Positions 14,981-22,832 of a DNA stretch of 36,243 bases are shown here, in pieces. The notes below the pieces were generated by a model, which searched no databases, was not told the origin of the DNA, and saw nothing but the letters and a program-made list of their open reading frames with translations. The stretch is from an uncultured Lachnospiraceae bacterium. Lineage in GTDB: Bacteria; Bacillota; Clostridia; Lachnospirales; Lachnospiraceae. The translations under genes were made by a program, and so were the position numbers. The number at the start of each line of letters is the position of its first letter. The stretch's first letter is position 1. The stretch is taken from contig CADBCZ010000031.1 in NCBI GenBank assembly GCA_902793335.1, positions 1 to 36,243 on the forward strand. Reading direction: 5' to 3'.

Positions 14981-16165
14981 ATGAGAGTCACTGAAAGTGC
15001 TGTAGCTATGTCGGGTAAGTCAAGCTTTAGCCACTATCAAGAGTCATCATCTGTAACTGCCTTAATGTCTGTTGCTAAATGGAGGGAACTTCAAGAAAAG
15101 CAATTTGCAATAGACGAGAAACAGGAAATGGGCAACAAAAAAGATGATGCGGCAGTCGTATCCATATCCGATGAAGCAAGAAACAAGCAGATTGAACCTT
15201 CGGTTGAGGTCAGCAGCAAGGATGACCAGATTATACGAATACTTAGAAGACTGACTGAGATTCTAAGACAGATGCGAAGTGGTGGACGGCTGCACGGTTA
15301 TTCTGATTTTAGGCGCGAAATGCAGGCTGAGGAGATGCAGGAATCTGACAGGAAATTTGAGGACACCATGAGAAGGTTAGGAAGAGAAATGCCGACAGGC
15401 AGTCACAAGGTACTTGATCTTACCGGAGGTATCGGTAGAGATGGCAGGATAATAAGGACTGCACAGGAGAGGCGGGAAAGTCGTAACAATGGAAGCAATC
15501 TCTGGGTGAAATACACGGCGAAAAGCAGCTTTGTTATGGAACAGGAAAGTACTGTTTTTTCTACGATAGGTATAGCCAAAACTGCTGATGGACGTGAAAT
15601 TTCATTTAACCTTGATTTGGAAATGTCAAGAGCTTTTGCGGGTAGTTTTCAGGCAGAAAGTCTGGAAAATTACATTTTGACGGATCCGTTGGTGATCAAT
15701 CTTGATAACAGTCCGGCGGGGCTTTCTGATCAGAAGTTTTACTTTGATCTTGATTCGGATGGTAAGAAGGAAGAGATTTCCAAACTTAGAAGCGGAAGTG
15801 CTTTCTTAGCTTACGATAAGAATGGTGATGGCATTGTAAATGATGGATCAGAGCTCTTTGGTACGAAGTCGGGAGACGGATTTGCTGATCTTGCAGCCTA
15901 TGATAGTGACGGCAATGGCTGGATTGACGAAGGAGACGACATTTATTCTAAGTTGAAATTGTGGTCAAAAGATGATCAGGGCAAAGACCGTTTGGTAAGC
16001 CTTAAAGAAGCTGATGTCGGTGCCATTTATCTTGGCAGTGCAAAAACAGATTTTCATTTAAATGATGCAACAAACACCACCAACGGAATGATAAGGCAGA
16101 CAGGAATATTTTTGCGAGAGTCCGGAGGCGTGGGTACCATACAGCATGTGGATCTGGCGGTATAA
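14981..16165 (+). CDS. Protein with C-terminal EF-hand-like calcium loops
   Basis: 394 residues from the ATG at 14981 (GGGAG nine bases upstream); a TTG at 14972 touches the site and is unlikely. No signal peptide. The N-terminal 140 residues are charged and helical ('IIRILRRLTEILRQMRSGGR'). The C-terminal half has three Asp-rich loops: DLDSDGKKEE near 256, DKNGDGIVNDGSE near 279 and DSDGNGWIDEGDD near 307. The third fits the 12-residue EF-hand loop (Asp1, Asp3, Asn5, Gly6, Ile8, Asp12). The segment 'SELFGTKSGDGFADLAAYD' is typical of large RTX/VCBS-type secreted proteins, where it sits as a Ca-binding module. It may leave the cell by a signal-less route. Function unknown. Confidence 0.6.
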   Translation: MRVTESAVAMSGKSSFSHYQESSSVTALMSVAKWRELQEKQFAIDEKQEMGNKKDDAAVVSISDEARNKQIEPSVEVSSKDDQIIRILRRLTEILRQMRSGGRLHGYSDFRREMQAEEMQESDRKFEDTMRRLGREMPTGSHKVLDLTGGIGRDGRIIRTAQERRESRNNGSNLWVKYTAKSSFVMEQESTVFSTIGIAKTADGREISFNLDLEMSRAFAGSFQAESLENYILTDPLVINLDNSPAGLSDQKFYFDLDSDGKKEEISKLRSGSAFLAYDKNGDGIVNDGSELFGTKSGDGFADLAAYDSDGNGWIDEGDDIYSKLKLWSKDDQGKDRLVSLKEADVGAIYLGSAKTDFHLNDATNTTNGMIRQTGIFLRESGGVGTIQHVDLAV

Positions 16166-16176
16166 ATTTAACAATG

Positions 16177-16215
16177 AGGACAACTGTGATCAAAGTATTG
16201 CGGTTGTCCTTTTTT
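16177..16215 (+). terminator. Terminator after the Ca-binding-loop gene
   Basis: AGGACAAC (16177-16184) pairs with GTTGTCCT (16203-16210), followed by T to 16215. Confidence 0.8.
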
Positions 16216-16255
16216 GATGATTAGAATCTGTTATGGGTGATTAATGATTTTCCTG

Positions 16256-16289
16256 TTGACAAATATGTGTTATAGGTGTATATATAACA
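16256..16289 (+). promoter_or_regulatory. Promoter with palindromic operator of the GntR operon
   Basis: TTGACA (16256-16261), 17 bases, TATATA (16279-16284). The inverted repeat TGTTATA (16268-16274)/TATAACA (16283-16289) lies in the spacer and over the -10. This fits self-repression by the GntR protein encoded next. Confidence 0.6.
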
Positions 16290-16335
16290 TATAAACAGTT
16301 GAAACGGCAGATTATTTGTAAGGGCAGGTGATTAT

Positions 16336-16707
16336 GTGAAATTATTACAGAATTCGGGAATACCGATATATCAGCAGATTGCAGATGCCTTTCGCGAGGA
16401 GATAATGTCCGGAAAGAGAAAATCAGGAGAGTATCTTCCATCGATAAGAGGCTTGGCAAAAGAATTAAGAATAAGTGTTATAACCACGATTAAAGCATAT
16501 GAAGAGTTAGAGCGTGAAGGACTTGTGACGGCTGTTCAGGGAAAGGGATATTATGTAAACGAACAGGACACGGAAATGCTTCATGAACAGCATATGCGAA
16601 AGGTAGAGGAACATTTAAACAATGCAATAACTGCCGCAAGAGTTGCAGGCATTAACAATAAGGAACTCGTCGGAATGCTGAAAATCTTGCTTGAGCAAGA
16701 GGATTGA
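16336..16707 (+). CDS. GntR-family regulator, YtrA subfamily
   Basis: 123 residues from a GTG at 16336. The N-terminal GntR winged helix is complete: 'PIYQQIADAFREEIMSGK', 'LPSIRGLAKELRISVITTIKAYEELEREG', 'VQGKGYYV' (quoted as landmarks). The short helical C-terminal tail of about 40 residues, without a ligand domain, defines the YtrA group. Those members repress the ABC transporter operon they head, usually in response to envelope stress. Here an ABC ATPase follows after 13 bases, and a palindrome covers the promoter. Confidence 0.88.
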   Translation: MKLLQNSGIPIYQQIADAFREEIMSGKRKSGEYLPSIRGLAKELRISVITTIKAYEELEREGLVTAVQGKGYYVNEQDTEMLHEQHMRKVEEHLNNAITAARVAGINNKELVGMLKILLEQED

Positions 16708-16720
16708 GGAGGAGAAAAGC

Positions 16721-17602
16721 ATGGATACATCAGCGGTAATTGAGATAAACAATGTTAATAAAAAGTTTAGGGGATTTGAACTATCGATAGATAATTTGGA
16801 GATACCGGAAGGGTTTGCCACTGCGCTTATCGGAGAAAATGGTGCAGGTAAGAGTACTCTACTGAATATTTTGGCAGGAATCCGCAGGGACTATAAGGGA
16901 GAAGTTAAGTTCTTTAATGGTAGAATCCCAGAGAAGGAGATCAGAGAGAATATTGGATACGAGGGTACAGATGATTACTTTCTTCCTCATTGGACTGTTA
17001 AGGATATTGAAACTGTAAGTGAGATGCTCTTTGACAGCTTCAATTCAGATAGATATAAAATGCTTTGTGATGAAATGAATATAACAGAACGTGACAAAGC
17101 ATTTTCGAAGCTCTCTGACGGAATGAAAATGAAAACAATTCTTTCGACAGTGTTTGCAAGAGACACAAGCCTTTTGTTGTTAGATGAGCCTGCATCACCC
17201 CTTGATCCGTTGATGAGAGATAAGTTATGCATGATGATAAGGGACTATATTGATGAGGGTAATGGGCAAAAGAGTGTGTTATTCTCGACACATAATATTT
17301 CGGATATGGAAAATGTTACGGATTATGCCGTTATCATCGAACAGGGAAAAGTTGTTGAGAAGGGCTTTGTCGAAGATCTCAAGGAAAAATATGTTATGGT
17401 TAAGGGCGAACTAGTTGACGGAAGCTGTAAAGAAATGGTGACAAAGACTCTTTGCGGTGCTACATTTTCAAACTATGGTTTTGAAGGATTATGTTGTGTA
17501 GAAGACCTTGATAAATTGGCAGGATTAGATGTTGCTGTTGAGACAGCAACGCTGTCGCAGATATGTGTCGGAGTTATGAAGAAATATACGTTGTTACACT
17601 AG
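16721..17602 (+). CDS. ABC transporter ATPase (YtrB-like)
   Basis: 293 residues from the ATG at 16721 behind GAGGAGGAG. Walker A GENGAGKST (38-46), Walker B 'LLLLDEPASPLDPL', and a divergent signature LSDGMKMK in place of LSGGQ, which is usual for YtrB/CcmA-like exporters. A C-terminal extension of about 80 residues follows the core. The likely role is the energy subunit of an exporter or envelope-stress transporter with the two membrane proteins downstream. Confidence 0.85.
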   Translation: MDTSAVIEINNVNKKFRGFELSIDNLEIPEGFATALIGENGAGKSTLLNILAGIRRDYKGEVKFFNGRIPEKEIRENIGYEGTDDYFLPHWTVKDIETVSEMLFDSFNSDRYKMLCDEMNITERDKAFSKLSDGMKMKTILSTVFARDTSLLLLDEPASPLDPLMRDKLCMMIRDYIDEGNGQKSVLFSTHNISDMENVTDYAVIIEQGKVVEKGFVEDLKEKYVMVKGELVDGSCKEMVTKTLCGATFSNYGFEGLCCVEDLDKLAGLDVAVETATLSQICVGVMKKYTLLH

Positions 17603-17613
17603 ATTTAAAAAAA

Positions 17614-17646
17614 TGTGCAAAGTAGCCGATTTGCACACTTGTGTGC
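17614..17646 (+). other. Two mutually exclusive hairpins between the ATPase and membrane genes
   Basis: TGTGCAAA (17614-17621) can pair with TTTGCACA (17630-17637). GCACAC (17633-17638) can instead pair with GTGTGC (17641-17646). Neither is followed by a T run. They may tune read-through or mRNA decay between 16721-17602 and the membrane genes. Confidence 0.4.
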
Positions 17647-17732
17647 TAAATGGGTATTTTGCAAATAAACACATGGAGACGAAGTCGACATAAAAAATTA
17701 ATCACGGTCAAATAGTGTAAGGAGAAATAATT

Positions 17733-18431
17733 ATGAAGAATGCAATAAAATTATATACGACATTTATTCCGACAAAAATATTGAAATGGATAGTGTATCT
17801 TGTATATCCTCTGAGCTTAATGATAATGTTGGCAACATTTGGACGTAATTATTTATTTTATGGCTATATCATAATGCCACTTATATTTTGGGTGGAATTG
17901 ATGTTGAATAACTTAATGTTTAAGGAAATCACAACAAAAGCTCCGGTAAGAATAGAATATATGCATACGTCGGATAAAGGTGTCCGTTTATTATTTGATG
18001 TTTTGAAAGTTGATGTGATAAGGCGTTTTGTGACAGTATGTGCGATTGGGATGATGCCTGTTATTTATACGAAATTATTCCATCCTGATAGTATAGCACC
18101 AAATCCTTATGTGGTTTATGGTGAGACAATATCAGAAACGTTAAGCTCACTTTATTATCTTCTAGCTACTCTTTTGCTTGCCATTATAATTGAAATTGAT
18201 TTATGGATTGCAAGAAATGCAAAAAGTGGAATTGCAATATTTTTCTTGATAGGTTTTATGGGATATATGGCATGCGTGGAGTCAGGTATAATGTTAGGCT
18301 TTATGGTATCTTGGCTTGGTGAAAAATGGTGTTTTGTTGCAGTCGTCATAGCCATTGTGGTCTATGCATTAGTTGTTACGTTTAGTTATAAAAATATAAT
18401 GAAATCTGAGGAGAGAAAATTCTTCGATTAA
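17733..18431 (+). CDS. Six-helix membrane protein of the GntR/ABC operon
   Basis: 232 residues behind AAGGAG. About six hydrophobic segments are separated by short loops, with 'KAPVRIEYMHTSDKGVRLLFDVLKVD' as the main cytoplasmic loop (quoted from landmarks A-P-V-R-I-E-Y). I do not recognise a named family. Its place, behind a YtrA-type regulator and ATPase and before a second membrane protein, makes it the likely permease subunit. It starts 130 bases after the ATPase gene, with hairpins between. Confidence 0.6.
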   Translation: MKNAIKLYTTFIPTKILKWIVYLVYPLSLMIMLATFGRNYLFYGYIIMPLIFWVELMLNNLMFKEITTKAPVRIEYMHTSDKGVRLLFDVLKVDVIRRFVTVCAIGMMPVIYTKLFHPDSIAPNPYVVYGETISETLSSLYYLLATLLLAIIIEIDLWIARNAKSGIAIFFLIGFMGYMACVESGIMLGFMVSWLGEKWCFVAVVIAIVVYALVVTFSYKNIMKSEERKFFD

Positions 18432-18449
18432 TAGGAGGATGTGAATGAT

Positions 18450-19172
18450 ATGAAAGAGTATTCATTAGGTACTGAACTTAAAAATCTTATTAAATTGTTC
18501 AAATATACAAGACAGTGGAAAGTGAACTTGGCATGTGGAATACTATACCTTTTGCTTGGAGTATTTATGATTTTCATAGGCTCTTATGGAACAGTATTAG
18601 GGGGAATGTGGTTTGTGATTTTTCCGTCTGTTACTCTTTCCGGACTTGAGCAGTTGTATTATTCTTCATATATGAATACATCTCCAAAACATAGGTATTA
18701 TAGTCTTGTATTACATCCTTTTTTGATGGGCATGTTGTACTTGATTGGATATATTTTTGCAGCATTAACATATGTATTGAAGGTTCTTGTAATAAGGACT
18801 TCTAACGGTTTGATTGTTGATATTATGGAACATATGGATATGAATATCAGTTTTGGAATAATTTTTATTTTTATAGGAGTATTGGGTATGCTGTTTTATT
18901 CCTATTCATGTATATCATCAAAAGGAAATGTCTGGTTTATGATAGCATTTATTGTAGTATTTGCTTTTGTATATATGGGTACATTTATGACGTTCACATA
19001 TGATAAAGTAATGGATATGCGGCTTGATTTCCCGGTTGGTGCAGGGTTTGTAATAGGTCTGCTGCTTATCATTTTGGGAATAGTTATCGGAGTGTTTTTG
19101 AGGTATAAAATGTATGACAAGTCGTATTCATCATTAACTAAAAAGGCGTTTAGGAACTTATCTAAGATGTAA
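18450..19172 (+). CDS. Second membrane protein of the GntR/ABC operon
   Basis: 240 residues from the ATG at 18450, ten bases after AGGAGG; a GTG at 18441 is too close to that site. After a soluble start ('LGTELKNLIKLFKYTRQW') there are about six membrane segments, and the short Lys-rich tail is cytoplasmic. No family recognised. It starts 18 bases after the other membrane gene, so the two probably work together as a permease pair. Confidence 0.6.
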   Translation: MKEYSLGTELKNLIKLFKYTRQWKVNLACGILYLLLGVFMIFIGSYGTVLGGMWFVIFPSVTLSGLEQLYYSSYMNTSPKHRYYSLVLHPFLMGMLYLIGYIFAALTYVLKVLVIRTSNGLIVDIMEHMDMNISFGIIFIFIGVLGMLFYSYSCISSKGNVWFMIAFIVVFAFVYMGTFMTFTYDKVMDMRLDFPVGAGFVIGLLLIILGIVIGVFLRYKMYDKSYSSLTKKAFRNLSKM

Positions 19173-19193
19173 AATTTGTTTGGAATATTTGGA

Positions 19194-19290
19194 TTTACTA
19201 CCTAAAAAATGAAAAAAATTAGGTAGTAAACTTCTTTTTAATGATAATTACATTGATTTACTACCTAAAAAATGATAAAATTTAGGTAGT
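19194..19290 (+). promoter_or_regulatory. Two palindromic operators and promoter of the fic gene
   Basis: The first operator is TTTACTACCTAA (19194-19205)/TTAGGTAGTAAA (19219-19230). The second repeats the sequence about 63 bases on: ACTACCTAAA (19260-19269)/TTTAGGTAGT (19281-19290). The second lies on a promoter, TTGATT (19253-19258), 17 bases, TAAAAT (19276-19281), so a bound protein would block polymerase. The two copies share the same spacer style and are clearly duplicated sites. Confidence 0.7.
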
Positions 19291-19311
19291 AATTTTGTTT
19301 TGGAGGAGAAT

Positions 19312-20358
19312 ATGCATAAGTATGATTATAGCTTTTTGAAAAAAGAGATACCCGGGAATATTGTGGGATTGTCGGAAATTATAGCAGACCTTAAAGCTAA
19401 GGAAGAATTTAGAAAGCTCCAATATATAAGCACGTTTGAAGAACTTCAAAAGAAAGCAGTAATTGAATCTGTTAAGGGAAGTAATGCTATAGAGGGAATA
19501 GTGACAACAGATGACAGGATTAAGGATATTGTTGACGGTATGGAACCTTTATCACATGATGAGGTGGAAATATCCGGATATAAAGATGCACTTAATCTGA
19601 TTCATAACAATCATGCTTATCTTGATCTGGATGAAACAATGATATTACAATTTCATGAAATGATGTTAAGCGGCGTTAGTAATGAAGAAGCAGGACATTA
19701 TAAAAAAATAGATAATTATATAATGGAATATTTTTCAGATGGAACTAGAAATATTCGATTTAAACCTGTTAAGGCTAAGGAAACACAGAAAGCAATTGAG
19801 CAGATGCTCTTAGCATATTATGATGCAAGACAGGATTCGGAGATATCGCCGATTCTTTTGATACCTTGTGTTATACTTGATTTTTTATGCATTCATCCAT
19901 TTAAGGATGGAAATGGAAGAGTATCAAGACTGATTACAGTTCTATTGCTATACATGAACGGTTATGATATTGTGCGCTATATATCCTTTGAGGGTCAAAT
20001 CAATAAATACAAAGAGGCATATTATGATGCACTCAAACAGTCTTCGTATAATTGGCATGAAAGCCAAAATGATTATATACCGTTTATAATTAATTTCATG
20101 CAGATATTATACAGATGCTTTAAGGATTTAGATGAACATTTTATGGATATATCTATAAAGAAAGCAAAGAAAACTGAACGGGTAGAGGCTGTTTTGATGA
20201 GTGCGGTTGTTCCTGTTTCTAAATCTGATATTCTTGAGAAATTGCCGGATGTCAGTGTTAAAACAGTTGAGCTTGTGCTTGGCAGGATGGTAAAAGATAA
20301 AAGGGTTGTAAAAATAGGATCATATCGGGATGCGAGATATAAGAGGAATGAATTATAG
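19312..20358 (+). CDS. Fic-family AMPylase with inhibitory helix and C-terminal wHTH
   Basis: 348 residues from the ATG at 19312 behind GGAGGAG. The catalytic motif HPFKDGNGRVSR (195-206) is complete. The N-terminal inhibitory motif S-x-x-x-E-G is present as SNAIEG (57-62), so this is a class II, self-inhibited Fic protein. The C-terminal 70 residues ('VPVSKSDILEKL', 'VSVKTVELVLGRMVKDKRVVKI') look like a winged helix, as in many Fic/DOC-domain proteins, and could bind the palindromes upstream. Fic enzymes add AMP to target hydroxyls; the target is unknown. The MATE gene starts 17 bases later. Confidence 0.88.
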   Translation: MHKYDYSFLKKEIPGNIVGLSEIIADLKAKEEFRKLQYISTFEELQKKAVIESVKGSNAIEGIVTTDDRIKDIVDGMEPLSHDEVEISGYKDALNLIHNNHAYLDLDETMILQFHEMMLSGVSNEEAGHYKKIDNYIMEYFSDGTRNIRFKPVKAKETQKAIEQMLLAYYDARQDSEISPILLIPCVILDFLCIHPFKDGNGRVSRLITVLLLYMNGYDIVRYISFEGQINKYKEAYYDALKQSSYNWHESQNDYIPFIINFMQILYRCFKDLDEHFMDISIKKAKKTERVEAVLMSAVVPVSKSDILEKLPDVSVKTVELVLGRMVKDKRVVKIGSYRDARYKRNEL

Positions 20359-20375
20359 AAAGGTAAATATATAAT

Positions 20376-21731
20376 ATGGATACAAAGATGGACATGCTGC
20401 ATGGACCATTACTAAAAAAGATATTGATATTTGCATTTCCGATAATTATGGGAAGTGTGTTACAGCAGTTGTTTAGTGCTGTGGATATTGCGGTGGTCGG
20501 ACTTACGGGTGACAGCAACGGACAAGCTGCAATCGGTGCCAACACAAGTGTCATTGCGCTGTTTGTCAATTTCTTTGTGGGACTTGCAGTTGGGATAAAT
20601 GTAGTAATAGGTAATTACATAGGAAGTAACCACAAGGAGAGGATACAATCAACGGTTCACACAGCGGTGGCATTTGCAGCGATTTCGGGAGTTGGACTTT
20701 TGGTCTTAGTTGAACTTGTGGCGCGGCCGATTCTACTTGTTATGGGAACGCCGGATGCTGTGATTGACTTGGCGGTAATGTATCTTAGAATATATGCTTT
20801 TGGTATGCCATTTATATTGGTATATAATTTTGGAGCTTCGGTCTTAAGAACCGTAGGAGATACCAAGCGTCCGCTGTTTGCATTGATCGCTGCGGGTGCA
20901 TTAAATGTCGTGCTTGACATAATTCTTGCAGTTGGACTTTCTATGGGAGTTGTCGGCGTCGCGATTGCTACGGCACTTTCTAATGTTATAAGTTCGTCAC
21001 TGGTTATATATTTTTTGATAAATGAGACAGGACATATAAAGCTTTCATTATCCAAATTAAGAATTGATACAGAAGACTTAAGTAAGCTGTTAAAGATCGG
21101 CCTTCCTTCAGGTCTGCAGACAACGGTGTTTTCGATCGCTAATATATGTATCCAGGCATCGATCAACTCGTACGGTTCGGATGCTATGGCAGGGAACGCA
21201 ATAGCCCTTATATTTGAGGTGCTTGCATACTATGTCGTGACCGGAATCAATCAGGCTGCGGTGACATTTACAAGCCAGAACTATGGTGCGGGTAATGTGA
21301 AGAGATGTCTTAGGGTATTCTTTATTTCAATGGCGGTTGCAGTTGTACTCACTAATGTTGTTAATATTTCATTTATTGTAGGAGAGAAGTTTTTTGTTGG
21401 ATTATTTACAACTGATACTGCGGTGGCTGATTATGCGTTTCTACGTTTTAAAGTCGTACTTGCTGTTCAGTTTCTTATCTGCAGTTATGAGATAAGCGGT
21501 TCGGTGCTTCGCGGCTTTGGACACTCGCTGCTTCCTACTGTTATAACAATATTTGGAACATGTATTTTAAGGATTGTATGGGTTAATACAGTGTGTGCCC
21601 GTATTCATAATATTGCATATGTGTTTGTTGTTTATCCCGTGTCGTGGATTGTGACAGGAACTTTGGTGGTTGGTGCGTTTGCGATGGTGTATCGGAAGGT
21701 GGCAGGTGTGGGACTTGCGAAGATAGGATAA
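20376..21731 (+). CDS. MATE-family efflux transporter
   Basis: 451 residues, with the usual start 'LHGPLLKKILIFAFPIIMG', about twelve membrane segments, 'GQAAIGANTSVIALFVNFF', 'LRTVGDTKRPL' and 'GLPSGLQTTVF'. These proteins export cationic drugs or metabolites with Na+ or H+. The gene is somewhat richer in GC than fic. It lies 17 bases behind fic and only 29 bases before jetD, with no terminator on either side, so the promoter of fic could reach the Wadjet genes. Confidence 0.9.
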   Translation: MDTKMDMLHGPLLKKILIFAFPIIMGSVLQQLFSAVDIAVVGLTGDSNGQAAIGANTSVIALFVNFFVGLAVGINVVIGNYIGSNHKERIQSTVHTAVAFAAISGVGLLVLVELVARPILLVMGTPDAVIDLAVMYLRIYAFGMPFILVYNFGASVLRTVGDTKRPLFALIAAGALNVVLDIILAVGLSMGVVGVAIATALSNVISSSLVIYFLINETGHIKLSLSKLRIDTEDLSKLLKIGLPSGLQTTVFSIANICIQASINSYGSDAMAGNAIALIFEVLAYYVVTGINQAAVTFTSQNYGAGNVKRCLRVFFISMAVAVVLTNVVNISFIVGEKFFVGLFTTDTAVADYAFLRFKVVLAVQFLICSYEISGSVLRGFGHSLLPTVITIFGTCILRIVWVNTVCARIHNIAYVFVVYPVSWIVTGTLVVGAFAMVYRKVAGVGLAKIG

Positions 21732-21760
21732 TTGTTATTGGTGAGAAAAGGGAAAAGGTT

Positions 21761-22807
21761 ATGAAGAAAATATCATATGAACAGGTCATATCAGGAAAGA
21801 GATTCGACAACTATTCCAAGGAGGCGGAATATATCCTGTCGCTTATTGATAAGGGTAGAATCAAGCCTATTGTTAGCTCACAGAAAAATGGAAAGTATCC
21901 TGCCCTATATACAAGATACTGGCTAATCGAGGAGGAAAAGGATTACACGGGTCTGATAGATGAACTTAGAAATTATGTGTCATCAAAAATTAATATAGAT
22001 TATTATCTGAAACATATCAAAGTTTATGAAAAGGAAAGAAATTATGTTTTGAAACTTAGTGATTATCTTGATAATCACAAAGAGGAGTTATCTATCGCTG
22101 TATCTGAAAATGAGAGAAGTTATGCAATATGGCAAAAGGAAAAGCTCCTTTCGGGAAAATCTTATGATGGTATATCTGTAGGAGATATATTAAAACACTG
22201 TTGTATAGACAGGAATTATCTCAATACTTATCGTACTGCTGAACCTCTTTCATATTATTCATATAATAAAGATACTCCGCAGAATATTCTCATTTTGGAA
22301 AATCTTGATCCTTTTTATAGTATTCGAAAAATGATGACAGAAGGCAATAATAATATTTGTGGCACTCAGTATGGAACATTGGTATATGGCGGGGGTAAGA
22401 GAGTTGTCAGGGCATTTGAAGACTTTACAATATCGGCAGAACCGTATATGAGAGACTTTCGGAATTATTTATTCTATGCAGGGGATTTGGATTACGAAGG
22501 GATAGGCATATACGAGAGTCTTGTTAAGAAAGTAACGGAAGAATCTGCGTCGATGTATGATAATATTGATACAGAGCAAGCTCCTATAGAAAATATTATA
22601 CGACCATGCGTTGATATTTATAACAGAATGTTGGATAAAGCAAATGATATTGAAAAACTTCCGGTCATGAAGAACCAGAATGTTATAGATATAACAAACT
22701 TTGCCGGATTTCTTACAACGGAGAGACAGGAAAAGCTTAAAACGATATTAAAATGCGGCAGATACATTCCGCAAGAGATATTGTGTGTTACGGATTATAG
22801 AAAGTGA
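21761..22807 (+). CDS. jetD: Wadjet nuclease subunit JetD
   Basis: 348 residues from the ATG at 21761 (GGGAAAAGG upstream); a longer frame from 21644 overlaps the MATE gene and is rejected. The C-terminal Toprim domain is visible as 'ILILENLDPFYS' (Glu180) and 'FYAGDLDYEGIGIYESL' (Asp242, Asp244). These match the topoisomerase VI-like metal site of JetD/DUF2220 proteins. The N-terminal half is the arm domain. JetD cuts closed circular plasmid DNA after the JetABC motor has extruded loops. Here it is the first gene of the set, 25 bases ahead of jetA, not the last as in the best-known jetABCD order. Confidence 0.85.
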   Translation: MKKISYEQVISGKRFDNYSKEAEYILSLIDKGRIKPIVSSQKNGKYPALYTRYWLIEEEKDYTGLIDELRNYVSSKINIDYYLKHIKVYEKERNYVLKLSDYLDNHKEELSIAVSENERSYAIWQKEKLLSGKSYDGISVGDILKHCCIDRNYLNTYRTAEPLSYYSYNKDTPQNILILENLDPFYSIRKMMTEGNNNICGTQYGTLVYGGGKRVVRAFEDFTISAEPYMRDFRNYLFYAGDLDYEGIGIYESLVKKVTEESASMYDNIDTEQAPIENIIRPCVDIYNRMLDKANDIEKLPVMKNQNVIDITNFAGFLTTERQEKLKTILKCGRYIPQEILCVTDYRK

Positions 22808-22832
22808 AATATAAAGGAGAAAATCATTACAT

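Noticed and set aside
19194-19294. CRISPR-like repeats before fic
   Set aside because: Only two palindromic units about 63 bases apart, with a promoter in one; they are operators, not an array. No CRISPR array, tRNA or rRNA was seen in the window.
21644-21760. Longer JetD start overlapping the MATE gene
   Set aside because: The extra 39 residues are Cys/Gly-rich noise in another frame of MATE; the ATG at 21761 has a ribosome binding site.
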